Shown here piece by piece: positions 52,705 through 61,029 of a stretch of 64,000 nt of DNA; position 1 is the stretch's first letter, and each line of letters opens with the position of its first letter. Below the pieces are notes generated by a model. That model was not told the DNA's origin. It saw only the letters and a list, made by a program, of their open reading frames with translations, and did not search any database. The translations under genes were made by a program, and so were the position numbers. Origin of the DNA: Oceaniferula spumae (GTDB taxonomy: Bacteria > Verrucomicrobiota > Verrucomicrobiia > Verrucomicrobiales > Akkermansiaceae); assembly GCF_042849255.1 (NCBI RefSeq), contig NZ_AP026866.1:2728001-2792000 (forward strand). Reading direction: 5' to 3'.

Positions 52705-53543
52705 TGCTCAGAGCCATAGTCATCCTACTCGTTTGTCTTCACTCCGTTGTCAGTGGCGACGAACGACGCTATGATCAAGTTACTTGGCTCTGCACGCACA
52801 ATGCGATGAATGCCGCTGACGATGGCTGGCGGCTGCCGAACCAAACCCACACCATCACCAAGCAACTCGACCAAGGAGTGCGTGCTCTGATGCTCGATGT
52901 CTGGAAACAGGACGGCGAACTTGTACTTCGGCATGGCCCTGAGCTTGCCCGGTTTCTCGGTTACAAAAAACTCAGCATCGAACTGGCAAATATCCATGCT
53001 TTCCTGACGAAAAACCCACAGGCTGTGGTCACCCTGATCTTCGAATCCTACGTTCCGGCCATGGAAGTTGCCAAGGAGATCACTGATTCCAAACTCGCCC
53101 CATTCTGCCATTTTCAGGATCCCGCGAAACCCTGGCCCTCGATCGCCAACATGCTGAAAAGCGGTAAGCGGCTCGTCGTTTTCTCTGATCGGGTCGCGAA
53201 AGGCACCAAGGCGCCCAGCTGGTACATGCCTATCTGGAGTCACGCCTGGGAAACCAACTGGCAGGCAAAAACGACCGCCGATCTGTTAGCCGCCAAACCA
53301 CGGCGGGGAAAGCGATCCAACAAGCTGTTTATCCTCAATCACTTCGTCACCAATGGCGTGCCATCCGCAAGCGATTCCAAACTAGCAAACTCAAATCCTT
53401 TCCTCCAACAGCGCATCGATGACGCGGTGAAACGCTTCAAATCACAACCGAACTTCCTCGTGCTCAATTTCTACCACCTCGGTGACGGCGCGGCTGCGGT
53501 GAAATTGCTCAATCAGAAAGAGCCCGCTGAGAACGAACGCTAA
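52704..53543 (+). CDS. Secreted PLC-like (phosphatidylinositol-specific) phosphodiesterase
   Basis: A 279-residue exported protein with signal peptide 'MLRAIVILLVCLHSVVSG'. The TIM-barrel PI-PLC-X-like motifs are visible: 'WLCTHNAMNAADDGW' (first His), 'GVRALMLDVWKQDGELVLRHGP' (second His with Asp), and a later 'FLVLNFYHLGDGA'. Proteins with this architecture cleave inositol phospholipids or related polar lipids. Translationally coupled to the thioesterase gene. Confidence 0.75.
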   Translation: MLRAIVILLVCLHSVVSGDERRYDQVTWLCTHNAMNAADDGWRLPNQTHTITKQLDQGVRALMLDVWKQDGELVLRHGPELARFLGYKKLSIELANIHAFLTKNPQAVVTLIFESYVPAMEVAKEITDSKLAPFCHFQDPAKPWPSIANMLKSGKRLVVFSDRVAKGTKAPSWYMPIWSHAWETNWQAKTTADLLAAKPRRGKRSNKLFILNHFVTNGVPSASDSKLANSNPFLQQRIDDAVKRFKSQPNFLVLNFYHLGDGAAAVKLLNQKEPAENER

Positions 53544-53578
53544 AGTTAGCTCCTCGCGCAAGGATGCCCTCCTAACCC

Positions 53579-53797
53579 CTAGGAACCGTTCGCAGTGGTC
53601 TGGATGTCTGTGAGTGCGTCAATGAAGTCACCGAGCACCTCAGCAGGCACCATGATGGTGTCACGATTGCCGGACACCTCCTCGGTAATCTTGATCACCT
53701 TACCTCGGGCGTTTTCCTTCAGGTCGAGATAGAAAGTTTTCCGGTCGGCCAAGATCTTTTCGGTGTGCAGTAAGTCGTCGTGCTTCATGTTCTTCAT
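53579..53797 (-). CDS. Small PUR-alpha-like nucleic-acid-binding protein (DUF3276-like)
   Basis: A 72-residue protein ('MKNMKHDDLLHTEKILADRK' start; next ATG at 53788 also possible). The segment 'KTFYLDLKENARGKVIKITEEVSGNRDTI' followed by 'MVPAEVLGDFIDAL' is the PUR-repeat fold that binds single-stranded nucleic acid in Bacteroidetes, Planctomycetes and Verrucomicrobia. Single gene. Confidence 0.75.
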   Translation of the reverse strand: MKNMKHDDLLHTEKILADRKTFYLDLKENARGKVIKITEEVSGNRDTIMVPAEVLGDFIDALTDIQTTANGS

Positions 53798-54155
53798 TTG
53801 TGTTTCCAAGTCCTATGCTCCACAGTGTGCCCAGCGGGTCAAGACATGAAATGCCTCTGGTCGAGCAGGCCAAGCGGTTGAATTCCTGACTTACTTATTC
53901 ACTGCTCTTAGAAGAGATTATTTTTAGTTTCAAAAGATTCTTCTTCTTCTAATTGTTAATAAGTGCGTCTAACTGCTGTTTCACACCCATTCCACATGCG
54001 TTCCACGGGAATAATAACCTGATGAATACCACTGGAATTTTACCGATGACTCGCGGTATTTCATGGATCTGAAATAGATCGGCTCATCGTACCGACAAGT
54101 TATCCACATCCTGATGAGCCTTGTTCACAGCTTGCGTTTTCCACTTCTCAGCGAT
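53798..54155. other. Gene-free stretch with an AT-rich block and two DnaA-box-like sites
   Basis: No supported ORF. Bases 53883-53960 are AT-rich with T/A blocks and 'ttcttcttctt' repeats. TTATCCACA (54100-54108) is a perfect DnaA box; TTGTTCACA (54121-54129) matches at 8 of 9. Only two boxes are seen, and an origin is not proven. It may hold the promoter of ribD. Confidence 0.4.
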
Positions 54156-55196
54156 ATGACTCCGCCCATGAATGTCGCCTCCGATGACCGCCAGTGGATG
54201 CAGCTCGCGATCAGCGAGGCCCAGAATGGCATCGGTCTGACATCGCCCAATCCTCCTGTCGGTGCGGTGATTGTGAAAGACGGAAAGCTGCTTGGAAAAG
54301 GATGGCATCATCGTGCTGGCGAGCCGCATGCCGAGCGCGAAGCATTAGCCGATGCCCGAGCGAATCGTCATGATCTCTCAGGCGCAACGATTTACGTCAC
54401 CCTCGAGCCCTGTTCGAGTCATGGCCGAACACCGCCCTGCACCGATGGCATTCTGGAGTCTGGCATTTCCAGAGTTGTCTACGGCGCCGAAGACCCGAAC
54501 CCATCCCATCGCGGTCGTGCCAAGGAACTCTTGCTCGCCGCCGGAGTGGAGGTGGAAACTGGCGTTGAAAAAGACGGCTGCGAGCATCTCATCCGCGCTT
54601 TTTCCAAGGTTCACCAGACTGGTCTGCCATGGGTGCTGATCAAGTCGGCCATCAGCCTTGACGGCCGAATCACCCGGCCGCCGGGCGAAGGGCAGTGGCT
54701 GACTTCTCCTGAATCGCGAGAAGAGGTGCAATGCATGCGCTACGAATCAGATGCCATCATCACCGGAGGAAATACCCTACGCATCGACGACCCGGCCCTC
54801 ACCGTCAGGTCAATTTCCCTACCGGAAAAACCCCAACCCTGGCGAATGATCATCAGCCGAGGTTACCGATCCTCCCTCCCCGCCACAGCTCAGGTCTTTA
54901 CTGATGCCCATCGCGATCGGACCCTGGTCCAAGAAGACGGTGACCTCCTAGCCGCGCTGAAACAACTCGTTTCCAAAGGCTGCAATCAAGTGATGGTCGA
55001 AGCCGGAGGACAACTGTTAGGTGCCTTTCTCGATGCCGGTCTGGTGGATGAAGTCGCCATCTTCTACGCCGCCATGATCACCGGTGGCCCCGATGCCGGC
55101 TTTGCAGGACTCCCGCGCGAAGTCCACCTGAAGCAGCACCAGTTCAAACAGATTGGCAACGACGTTCTCCTCCGAGCCCTGATTCAGCAGCCCTAG
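54156..55196 (+). CDS. ribD: Riboflavin biosynthesis deaminase/reductase
   Basis: A 346-residue bifunctional enzyme. The N-terminal deaminase has zinc ligands in 'PHAEREAL' (His58, Glu60 catalytic) and 'PCSSHGRTPPC' (Cys86, Cys95); the C-terminal NADPH reductase has 'SAISLDGRI' and 'GGNTLRIDDPALTVR'. It converts the first pyrimidine from GTP to the ribityl intermediate. Start at 54156; 54114 and 54168 are alternatives. The other rib genes are not adjacent. Confidence 0.93.
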   Translation: MTPPMNVASDDRQWMQLAISEAQNGIGLTSPNPPVGAVIVKDGKLLGKGWHHRAGEPHAEREALADARANRHDLSGATIYVTLEPCSSHGRTPPCTDGILESGISRVVYGAEDPNPSHRGRAKELLLAAGVEVETGVEKDGCEHLIRAFSKVHQTGLPWVLIKSAISLDGRITRPPGEGQWLTSPESREEVQCMRYESDAIITGGNTLRIDDPALTVRSISLPEKPQPWRMIISRGYRSSLPATAQVFTDAHRDRTLVQEDGDLLAALKQLVSKGCNQVMVEAGGQLLGAFLDAGLVDEVAIFYAAMITGGPDAGFAGLPREVHLKQHQFKQIGNDVLLRALIQQP

Positions 55197-55296
55197 AATC
55201 ACAAATCTCCAATCCCCCATTACAAATAACTGCATGTCTTATACTTGCCGTTAGCTGAAGTTTCCTGCAATATCCGCGCAATCAACCTAACTCATC

Positions 55297-56055
55297 ATGT
55301 TTAAACGTATCGGCAATCTCTTCAAAGGCTTTCTCGGCCTGTTCATCGGCGGCATCGAAAAACGTAATCCGGAAGCACTTCTGGACGTCGAAAAGGAAAA
55401 CCTGCGCAAGCAGATCTCCGAGTTCAACAAAGGCCTCGCGACTCACGCTGCCTTGGTCGAAAAACTCATCACCCAGACCAAAAAGCTCGATAAGGAGGAA
55501 AAAGAACTTCGCGCCAAAACCGCCGCAAACCTCAAGGCAGGCAACCGTCAGCTCGCCGGTGAATACGCCATGAAGCTGCAGTCCGTTGAAAAAGAGCACG
55601 ATGAAGTCGCCGTGCAAATGCAAGAAGCAGAAGTCCGCTACAAAGAGCTAGTCAAAGCTCGCGATGTCAGCGTCAAGACCGCCAAGAAGAAGATCGAAGA
55701 ACTCTCCAGAGACATCGACGATATGAAAGTGCACAAAGCCATGGCCGAACTCAACGAAATGGCCTCCGGCATGGTCACCAGCATCGGTGGATCCGGCGAC
55801 ACCCTCAACCGCCTCGAAGGCATGGTCGAAGAAGAGCGCAACAAAGCAGCCGGCCGTGCCCGCGTTGCCAAAGACTCCCTCGACATGGGCGACATCAACA
55901 TGAAAGCCGCGGAAGAAGAAGCCATGGCAGAAATGGCCCTGGCCGATTTCGCCGCCACCGAAGGCATCGAACTCGAGCCCAACGCAAAACCAGCCAGCGA
56001 AACTCCAGCCTCAGAAACCACCAAAGGCACCATGGGCCCCGGGGTTTCCGAGTAG
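55297..56055 (+). CDS. pspA: PspA/IM30-family membrane-stress protein
   Basis: A 252-residue protein that is almost all coiled coil with an amphipathic N-terminus ('MFKRIGNLFKGFLGLFIGGI'). Family features are the long helical hairpin (about 28-190) and 'AEVRYKELVKARDVSVKTAKK'. PspA/IM30/Vipp1 polymerise on damaged membranes. The C-terminal 35 residues are acidic and Pro/Thr-rich, beyond the usual length. No psp regulators are visible. Confidence 0.82.
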   Translation: MFKRIGNLFKGFLGLFIGGIEKRNPEALLDVEKENLRKQISEFNKGLATHAALVEKLITQTKKLDKEEKELRAKTAANLKAGNRQLAGEYAMKLQSVEKEHDEVAVQMQEAEVRYKELVKARDVSVKTAKKKIEELSRDIDDMKVHKAMAELNEMASGMVTSIGGSGDTLNRLEGMVEEERNKAAGRARVAKDSLDMGDINMKAAEEEAMAEMALADFAATEGIELEPNAKPASETPASETTKGTMGPGVSE

Positions 56056-56131
56056 GTGGAGATAAAGACATTATTTTGCCGATGGAAAATAACGCCTAGG
56101 GAGATTTTTGCTTGGTGAGAACAATTACTAG

Positions 56132-56592
56132 TTCTGCTAAGAAATGACGGACTACACCATCAAGATCGTTGGACGCGGTGAGGACATCGTCTACGAGGCG
56201 GACGGAAAGAAGTATGTGTTCGAGGTCAGCTTTTCAGCCATTCCATACAAGCTATACGCTGATCGATATTCCCGGGAGGATTTGGGGTTTCGTCAGTTTG
56301 ACGTTACAGAGGGTGAAGGTCAGATCATCCAGAGAATCGCGGACTGGATTACAGCGAAGGATGGGAAGCCCGTTCGGATCGTGGAGAAGGAAGACATTCC
56401 AGGAACACCGCTTCGGAGTGTCGACGACATTTTCCGCTAGAACATGAAGCGCCGTGACTCCAGAAACCAAAAAGCAGAACAAGGCGTCGCACCACAATCC
56501 GCTACCCGTTCCGAGTCGGATTCGGAGGGTGGCGACAACCCTCAACCAGAATCGAAGCCACGCCCCCGGTAGCGGATGTGTGGACTTCGACG
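56132..56592 (+). mobile_element. Integron-type gene cassette, isolated
   Basis: A 461-bp unit of one ORF and an attC-like recombination site. Its 5' end TTCTGCT (56132-56138, after the G at 56131) is complementary to the attC left core AGCAGAAC (56473-56480), so the circular form would regenerate a perfect R'/R'' pair. Its 3' boundary lies at G56592/TT in CGACGTT. No integrase gene is in the window, so it would be a lone cassette, inserted after pspA. Confidence 0.65.
56144..56440 (+). CDS. Cassette-borne protein of unknown function
   Basis: A 98-residue soluble protein beginning 'MTDYTIKIVGRGEDIVYEAD', 12 bases after the predicted cassette 5' end. It is acidic, with alternating beta-strand-like and helical segments and no signal peptide. 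I do not recognise it, as is usual for cassette genes. No other gene in the window resembles it. Confidence 0.6.
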   Translation: MTDYTIKIVGRGEDIVYEADGKKYVFEVSFSAIPYKLYADRYSREDLGFRQFDVTEGEGQIIQRIADWITAKDGKPVRIVEKEDIPGTPLRSVDDIFR

Positions 56593-56778
56593 TTCGTGAG
56601 AAATATCGAGAAGGCCGAATTAACGGACATCACTCAGCCAAGATGAACACCCTGAATACATCGTTCAGCAGTGTGAGCCGCATCTCTGGTGTTTGTCATC
56701 TACGGCTTCTCAAGTTCTCTCAGTAAACGGCGCACCGTCTAAATTGACTTGGCCCTGCTGACTCGCTATACAAAAAGG
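56441..56778. other. Gene-free stretch holding the attC-like site
   Basis: The first part (56473-56600) is the attC-like folded sequence. Bases 56601-56778 contain no supported ORF, terminator or repeat; a 90-residue frame running through the region (56454-56726) is a product of the folded site. The end lies next to the start of the following unknown gene. Confidence 0.55.
56473..56600 (+). other. attC-like recombination site
   Basis: Left core AGCAGAAC (56473-56480), inner CGTCG (56485-56489), then ccacaatccgctacc (56492-56506). On the right ggtagcggatgtgtgg (56568-56583) mirrors that arm with an extra base, then CGACG (56588-56592) and TTCGTG. The two long arms pair except for bulged bases, as in attC sites, enclosing a variable loop of about 60 bases. 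Confidence 0.65.
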
Positions 56779-57216
56779 ATGAGCACTGGAATCACCATTG
56801 ACGTCAAAGACGAAAAAGCCGAAATCAGCGGATACTACCAAAACTTCGCCGAAGAATTTGATGACCTCGCATCGTTTCTCAAGGACGATGGCTGTGACCT
56901 GATTCCCTATTTATTCTGTCCGGAAAGCTATCAATCCGAAGAAGAAATCAGAGAGTGGTTTGAGTATGACGACGATGCCACGGAAGAAAGCATCAACGCA
57001 GCAATCGCATACAATAAGCTGATTACCACGGAAACCTACTCAAGCATCCAAGAGGTGTATGCAGCGATGACAAAAGCTAGAAACATCGCTTCCGGCTATG
57101 GCGAAGAACGGTTCCACCATGGCAAAGAAGCACTGCTCCTCGACCTCGACGAATTGATCGCAGAGCTTGAGAAGAAAAAGGATGACGAATTCGAAGTTCA
57201 GTTCGTCCGTGCCTAG
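56779..57216 (+). CDS. Hypothetical acidic protein
   Basis: A 145-residue soluble protein starting 'MSTGITIDVKDEKAEISGYY' with AAAGG directly before the ATG; a TTG at 56749 would add 10 residues. Glu/Asp are very frequent and the ends are helical. Only its position after a cassette is noteworthy; a second attC-like site behind it was not seen, so it is not called a cassette gene. Function unknown. Confidence 0.6.
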   Translation: MSTGITIDVKDEKAEISGYYQNFAEEFDDLASFLKDDGCDLIPYLFCPESYQSEEEIREWFEYDDDATEESINAAIAYNKLITTETYSSIQEVYAAMTKARNIASGYGEERFHHGKEALLLDLDELIAELEKKKDDEFEVQFVRA

Positions 57217-57236
57217 TCAGCAGGCAATTCGTTCAC

Positions 57237-57268
57237 CTAACATAACTTACTAACAGAACAGACTAACA
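57237..57268. repeat. Three tandem CTAACA motifs with 13-bp period
   Basis: CTAACA occurs at 57237, 57250 and 57263. Each 13-bp unit is CTAACA followed by A/T-rich sequence. This is the densest local run of the hexamer that is enriched over the whole window, and it lies between the unknown gene and a terminator. Confidence 0.6.
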
Positions 57269-57271
57269 TAT

Positions 57272-57307
57272 AAAGCCTCCCCCATCAGTAGCTATGGGGG
57301 AGGCTTT
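57272..57307. terminator. Bidirectional terminator between convergent genes
   Basis: Perfect 14-bp stem aaagcctcccccat (57272-57285) and atgggggaggcttt (57294-57307) with an 8-base loop; the A and T ends serve both strands, stopping carB and the gene at 56779. Confidence 0.85.
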
Positions 57308-57350
57308 GAAGATGTTGAATGCTGACGTTTACCGGTCGTGTTAGACCGAC

Positions 57351-60300
57351 TTACAGCTTATGATACTCCTGCAGTGTGGTCACTGTTAGTTCCTGATTCT
57401 GCAAGGACTTGATCGCCTGAACCGAGGCTTCGGCGGCGGACAGGTTGGTGCAGTGTGAGATCTTGTTAGCCACAGCGCCGGAGCGGATGGTGACCTCATC
57501 GGTGCGCGCTTCGTGACCGCTTGGGGTGTTGATGATGAAATTGATGTCTCCATTTTTCATCATGTCCATCACGTTAGGACGACGTTGCTCGGCCAGTTTG
57601 TAGAGGCGGTTCATGGTGATGCCTTCGGCCTTGAAGCGTTTGTAAGTTCCGCCGGTGGCGTAAATGTTGAAGCCGAGTTCTGAAAGCGCGCTGGCGATAG
57701 GCACCGCGCGGTCTTTGTCCCGATCATTGACGGAGAAGAACACATTGCCTCCGGTGGGAAGTGGGTTAAAGGCGCTGATCTGGGCTTTGGCGTAGGCCAT
57801 GCCCATGTCTTGATCGATGCCCATGACTTCACCAGTGGATTTCATTTCCGGCCCTAACACAATGTCGATGCCTGGGAAACGTGGCCATGGGAACACAGCC
57901 TCCTTCACGCAGTAGTGGTCAGGTAGAATTTCATCGGTGAATCCAAGTTCCTTGAGGGTTTTGCCGACCATGATCTTGGCGGCGAGCTTGGCGAGTGGCA
58001 CGCCGATGGATTTGGAAACAAAGGGCACGGTGCGCGATGCACGTGGGTTCACCTCAATGACGTAGAGTTCCTCATCCTTAACCGCAAACTGAATGTTCAT
58101 CAGGCCGCGCACATTGAGCTCACGAGCGAGGTCTTTGGCGGCTTTGATAATTTGCTGCTGAATGTCATCGGACAGTGAGAAGGCAGGAATCACACAGGCG
58201 GAGTCACCGGAGTGAATGCCGGCCTGCTCGATGTGCTGCATGATGGCACCCACCACGGAGGTTTCACCGTCTGAAATACAGTCGACGTCAATCTCAGTGG
58301 CATTCTCAAGGAAGCGATCGACCAATACCGGGCGGTCTGGCGATACGTCAACGGCCTCGTTCATGTAGCGAGTGAGTTCAGCATCGCTGTAAACGATCAT
58401 CATCGCACGTCCACCTAGCACAAAGGAAGGTCTAACAAGAACCGGGTAGCCGATGTCTTTGGCCACGGCCACTGCTTCTTCGGCACTTGTGGCTGTTCCG
58501 GCTTCAGCTTGTTTCAAACCGATCTTGTCTAACAGGGCGGAGAAAAACTTCCGGTCTTCAGCAAGCTCAATGTTCTTCGGTGAGGTTCCGATGATCGGCA
58601 CGCCGTGACGTTCAAGATCCGCGGCGAGGTTCAGTGGTGTCTGGCCACCGAACTGAACGATCACGCCGTCCGGTTTTTCTTGGTCGCAGATATTGAGAAC
58701 GTCCTCAAGTGTTAGAGGCTCGAAGTAAAGTTTGTCACTGGTGTCGTAGTCCGTGGAGACTGTCTCGGGGTTCGAGTTCACCATCACGGTTTCGTAGTCC
58801 AGCTCCTTCAGCGCGAAGGCGGCGTGCACACAGCAGTAGTCAAACTCGATACCTTGACCAATTCTGTTAGGTCCGCCACCGAGAATGATGATCTTTTTCT
58901 TATCGCTCTCGCGAGCTTCGTTTTCATCGCCGTAGGTAGAGTAGTAGTAAGGCGTGTGGGCCTCGAACTCAGCGGCGCAGGTGTCGACCAGGCGGTAAGT
59001 AGGAATGATTCCGGCGGCTTTGCGCTCGGCGCGGACGTCGTCCTGATGGATACCACGTGCGTGGGCGATCTGGATATCGGAGAATCCCCACTTCTTGGCC
59101 TTGCGCAGGTCCATGGTGGCTAGGTTGTCGCCTTCGTCCACGATCTGCTTGAGCTGCTCGAGGAACCAGACGTCGATGGTGGTGGCTTCGAAAACATCGT
59201 CCACTGACCAGTCGTTTTCAAAGGCGGTCTTCAGCCAGAAAATGCGCTCGGCATTGGGCACGTGAAGTTTTCTCTCGATCTCTTCGTGACTGACGTTCTG
59301 CGGGTCCTTGCCGTCGAAGCCGAAACCGAACCGGCCGGTCTCAAGTGAACGCAGCGCTTTCTGCATCGACTCCTTAAAGGTGCGGCCAATCGCCATGGCT
59401 TCACCGACCGCTTTCATCTGAGTTGTTAGAACAGCATCGGCGGTTGGGAATTTCTCGAAGGTGAAGCGTGGAAGCTTGGTAACGACGTAGTCGATGGTCG
59501 GCTCAAACGATGCCGGAGTCTCCCGGGTAATGTCGTTAGGCAGTTCATCAAGAGTGTAACCTACTGCCAGCTTCGCAGCGATCTTGGCAATTGGGAAACC
59601 TGTGGCTTTGGACGCCAGCGCAGAGGAACGGGATACCCGTGGGTTCATCTCGATCACGATGCAACGGCCGTCCGCCGGGTTCACCGAAAACTGGATGTTA
59701 GATCCGCCGGTTTCGACACCGATTTCGCGGATGCAGGCAAACGAGGCATCGCGCATGATCTGGTATTCGCGATCTGATAGAGTCTGTGCGGGAGCTACGG
59801 TGATCGAGTCACCGGTGTGCACACCCATGGGATCAAGGTTCTCAATGGAGCAAATGACCACGCAGTTGTCCGCGCAGTCACGCATGACTTCCATTTCGTA
59901 CTCTTTCCAACCTAACAGACTTTCCTCAATCAGGACTTCATCCACGGGTGAGAGATCGAGTCCACGCGCGACGATGGTTTCAAATTCTTCTTTGTTATAA
60001 GCAATGCCACCACCGGATCCGCCGAGGGTGAATGCCGGGCGAATGATCAACGGAAATGAGTTTCCGGTGGTTGCCTTGAGTTCTTTGGCGATGACGCGCG
60101 CCTCTTCCATGGTGTGGGCCACGCCACTCTGCGGAAGGTCCAGGCCGATCTTGAGCATGGCGTCTTTGAAACGCAGACGGTCTTCGCCTTTATCAATGGC
60201 ATCGGCGTTGGCACCGATCATGCGGACGTTGTGTTTATCCAGCACTCCGGATTTAAACAAATCCATCGAAGTGTTCAGTGCGGTCTGGCCACCGAGTGTT

Positions 60301-60563
60301 GGCAGCAGCGCACAGGGACGTTCGCGGATGATGATCTTTTCGACGACTTCGGGTGTGATCGGCTCGATATACGTCTTCGGAGCGAACTCCGGGTCGGTCA
60401 TAATCGTAGCAGGGTTCGAGTTCACAAGAATGACTTCGTATCCTTCCTCGCGCAGGGCCTTACAGGCCTGCACACCAGAATAATCAAACTCACATCCTTG
60501 TCCGATGACAATCGGGCCGGAGCCGATCACCAGAATTTTTTTGATACTTTCGTCTTTGGGCAT
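57351..60563 (-). CDS. carB: Carbamoyl-phosphate synthase large subunit
   Basis: A 1070-residue enzyme, full family length, that makes carbamoyl phosphate from bicarbonate, ammonia and two ATP for arginine and pyrimidine synthesis. Two ATP-grasp halves are clear: 'PRVSRSSALASKATGFPIAKI' in the first and 'NPRASRTVPFVSKSIGVPLAK' in the second, each after a 'GSGPIVIGQG'- or 'GGGPNRIGQG'-type start. The C-terminal 130 residues form the MGS-like regulatory domain ('ATGGTYKRFKAEG'). carA is not in the neighbourhood. Its TAA-side terminator is the strong hairpin at 57272. Confidence 0.97.
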   Translation of the reverse strand: MPKDESIKKILVIGSGPIVIGQGCEFDYSGVQACKALREEGYEVILVNSNPATIMTDPEFAPKTYIEPITPEVVEKIIIRERPCALLPTLGGQTALNTSMDLFKSGVLDKHNVRMIGANADAIDKGEDRLRFKDAMLKIGLDLPQSGVAHTMEEARVIAKELKATTGNSFPLIIRPAFTLGGSGGGIAYNKEEFETIVARGLDLSPVDEVLIEESLLGWKEYEMEVMRDCADNCVVICSIENLDPMGVHTGDSITVAPAQTLSDREYQIMRDASFACIREIGVETGGSNIQFSVNPADGRCIVIEMNPRVSRSSALASKATGFPIAKIAAKLAVGYTLDELPNDITRETPASFEPTIDYVVTKLPRFTFEKFPTADAVLTTQMKAVGEAMAIGRTFKESMQKALRSLETGRFGFGFDGKDPQNVSHEEIERKLHVPNAERIFWLKTAFENDWSVDDVFEATTIDVWFLEQLKQIVDEGDNLATMDLRKAKKWGFSDIQIAHARGIHQDDVRAERKAAGIIPTYRLVDTCAAEFEAHTPYYYSTYGDENEARESDKKKIIILGGGPNRIGQGIEFDYCCVHAAFALKELDYETVMVNSNPETVSTDYDTSDKLYFEPLTLEDVLNICDQEKPDGVIVQFGGQTPLNLAADLERHGVPIIGTSPKNIELAEDRKFFSALLDKIGLKQAEAGTATSAEEAVAVAKDIGYPVLVRPSFVLGGRAMMIVYSDAELTRYMNEAVDVSPDRPVLVDRFLENATEIDVDCISDGETSVVGAIMQHIEQAGIHSGDSACVIPAFSLSDDIQQQIIKAAKDLARELNVRGLMNIQFAVKDEELYVIEVNPRASRTVPFVSKSIGVPLAKLAAKIMVGKTLKELGFTDEILPDHYCVKEAVFPWPRFPGIDIVLGPEMKSTGEVMGIDQDMGMAYAKAQISAFNPLPTGGNVFFSVNDRDKDRAVPIASALSELGFNIYATGGTYKRFKAEGITMNRLYKLAEQRRPNVMDMMKNGDINFIINTPSGHEARTDEVTIRSGAVANKISHCTNLSAAEASVQAIKSLQNQELTVTTLQEYHKL

Positions 60564-60679
60564 TAGGTCGTGCTAAATTTGAAGGATTTATGACGAGATA
60601 GCCTCCATTGTAAAGCCTGACACGAAAGTAATGTCACCTTTTTTTGAACATTGAACAAATTTGCGGTGTCGAAGCCGGT

Positions 60680-61018
60680 ATGCGCTTACTCATCTACACA
60701 ATCTTTTTTACGCTGTTTTTCCCGATTATTTGCTCATCAGAGGTGAACTCCCAAGAGAGTAAGCCAAATGTTGATTTGCATGCGAAACTTTCAGTGACCG
60801 GTGAGGTCAAAAAGCCCGGCCGGATTAAATATCAAAAGGACCTGACTGTTCTTCAAGCCATCGCCCTAGCTGGCGGCTCCACCGCCAACGCCGATATGAC
60901 CCACGTTACACTGCTGCGTAACGGTAAAAAATGGCGTTACGATCTAACAAACCCAGCTCACCAAAGGTTAAAACTCTACGCTGGTGATGGAGTGATTGTC
61001 GCAGCCAAGCCAAAGTAA
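60680..61018 (+). CDS. Secreted SLBB-domain protein
   Basis: A 112-residue protein: signal-like segment (1-24) and a short SLBB (soluble ligand-binding beta-grasp) domain: 'KLSVTGEVKKPGRIKYQKDLTVLQAIALAGG' is the typical beta-grasp start seen in polysaccharide export proteins such as Wza. The poly-export domain itself is absent, so a stand-alone SLBB is likely. The TTG at 60644 is an unlikely earlier start. Confidence 0.7.
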   Translation: MRLLIYTIFFTLFFPIICSSEVNSQESKPNVDLHAKLSVTGEVKKPGRIKYQKDLTVLQAIALAGGSTANADMTHVTLLRNGKKWRYDLTNPAHQRLKLYAGDGVIVAAKPK

Positions 61019-61029
61019 GTAGGGAAGCC

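Noticed and set aside
56454..56726. A 90-residue frame through the folded site
   Set aside because: It lies inside the attC-like fold; its sequence is a by-product of the recombination site rather than a gene.
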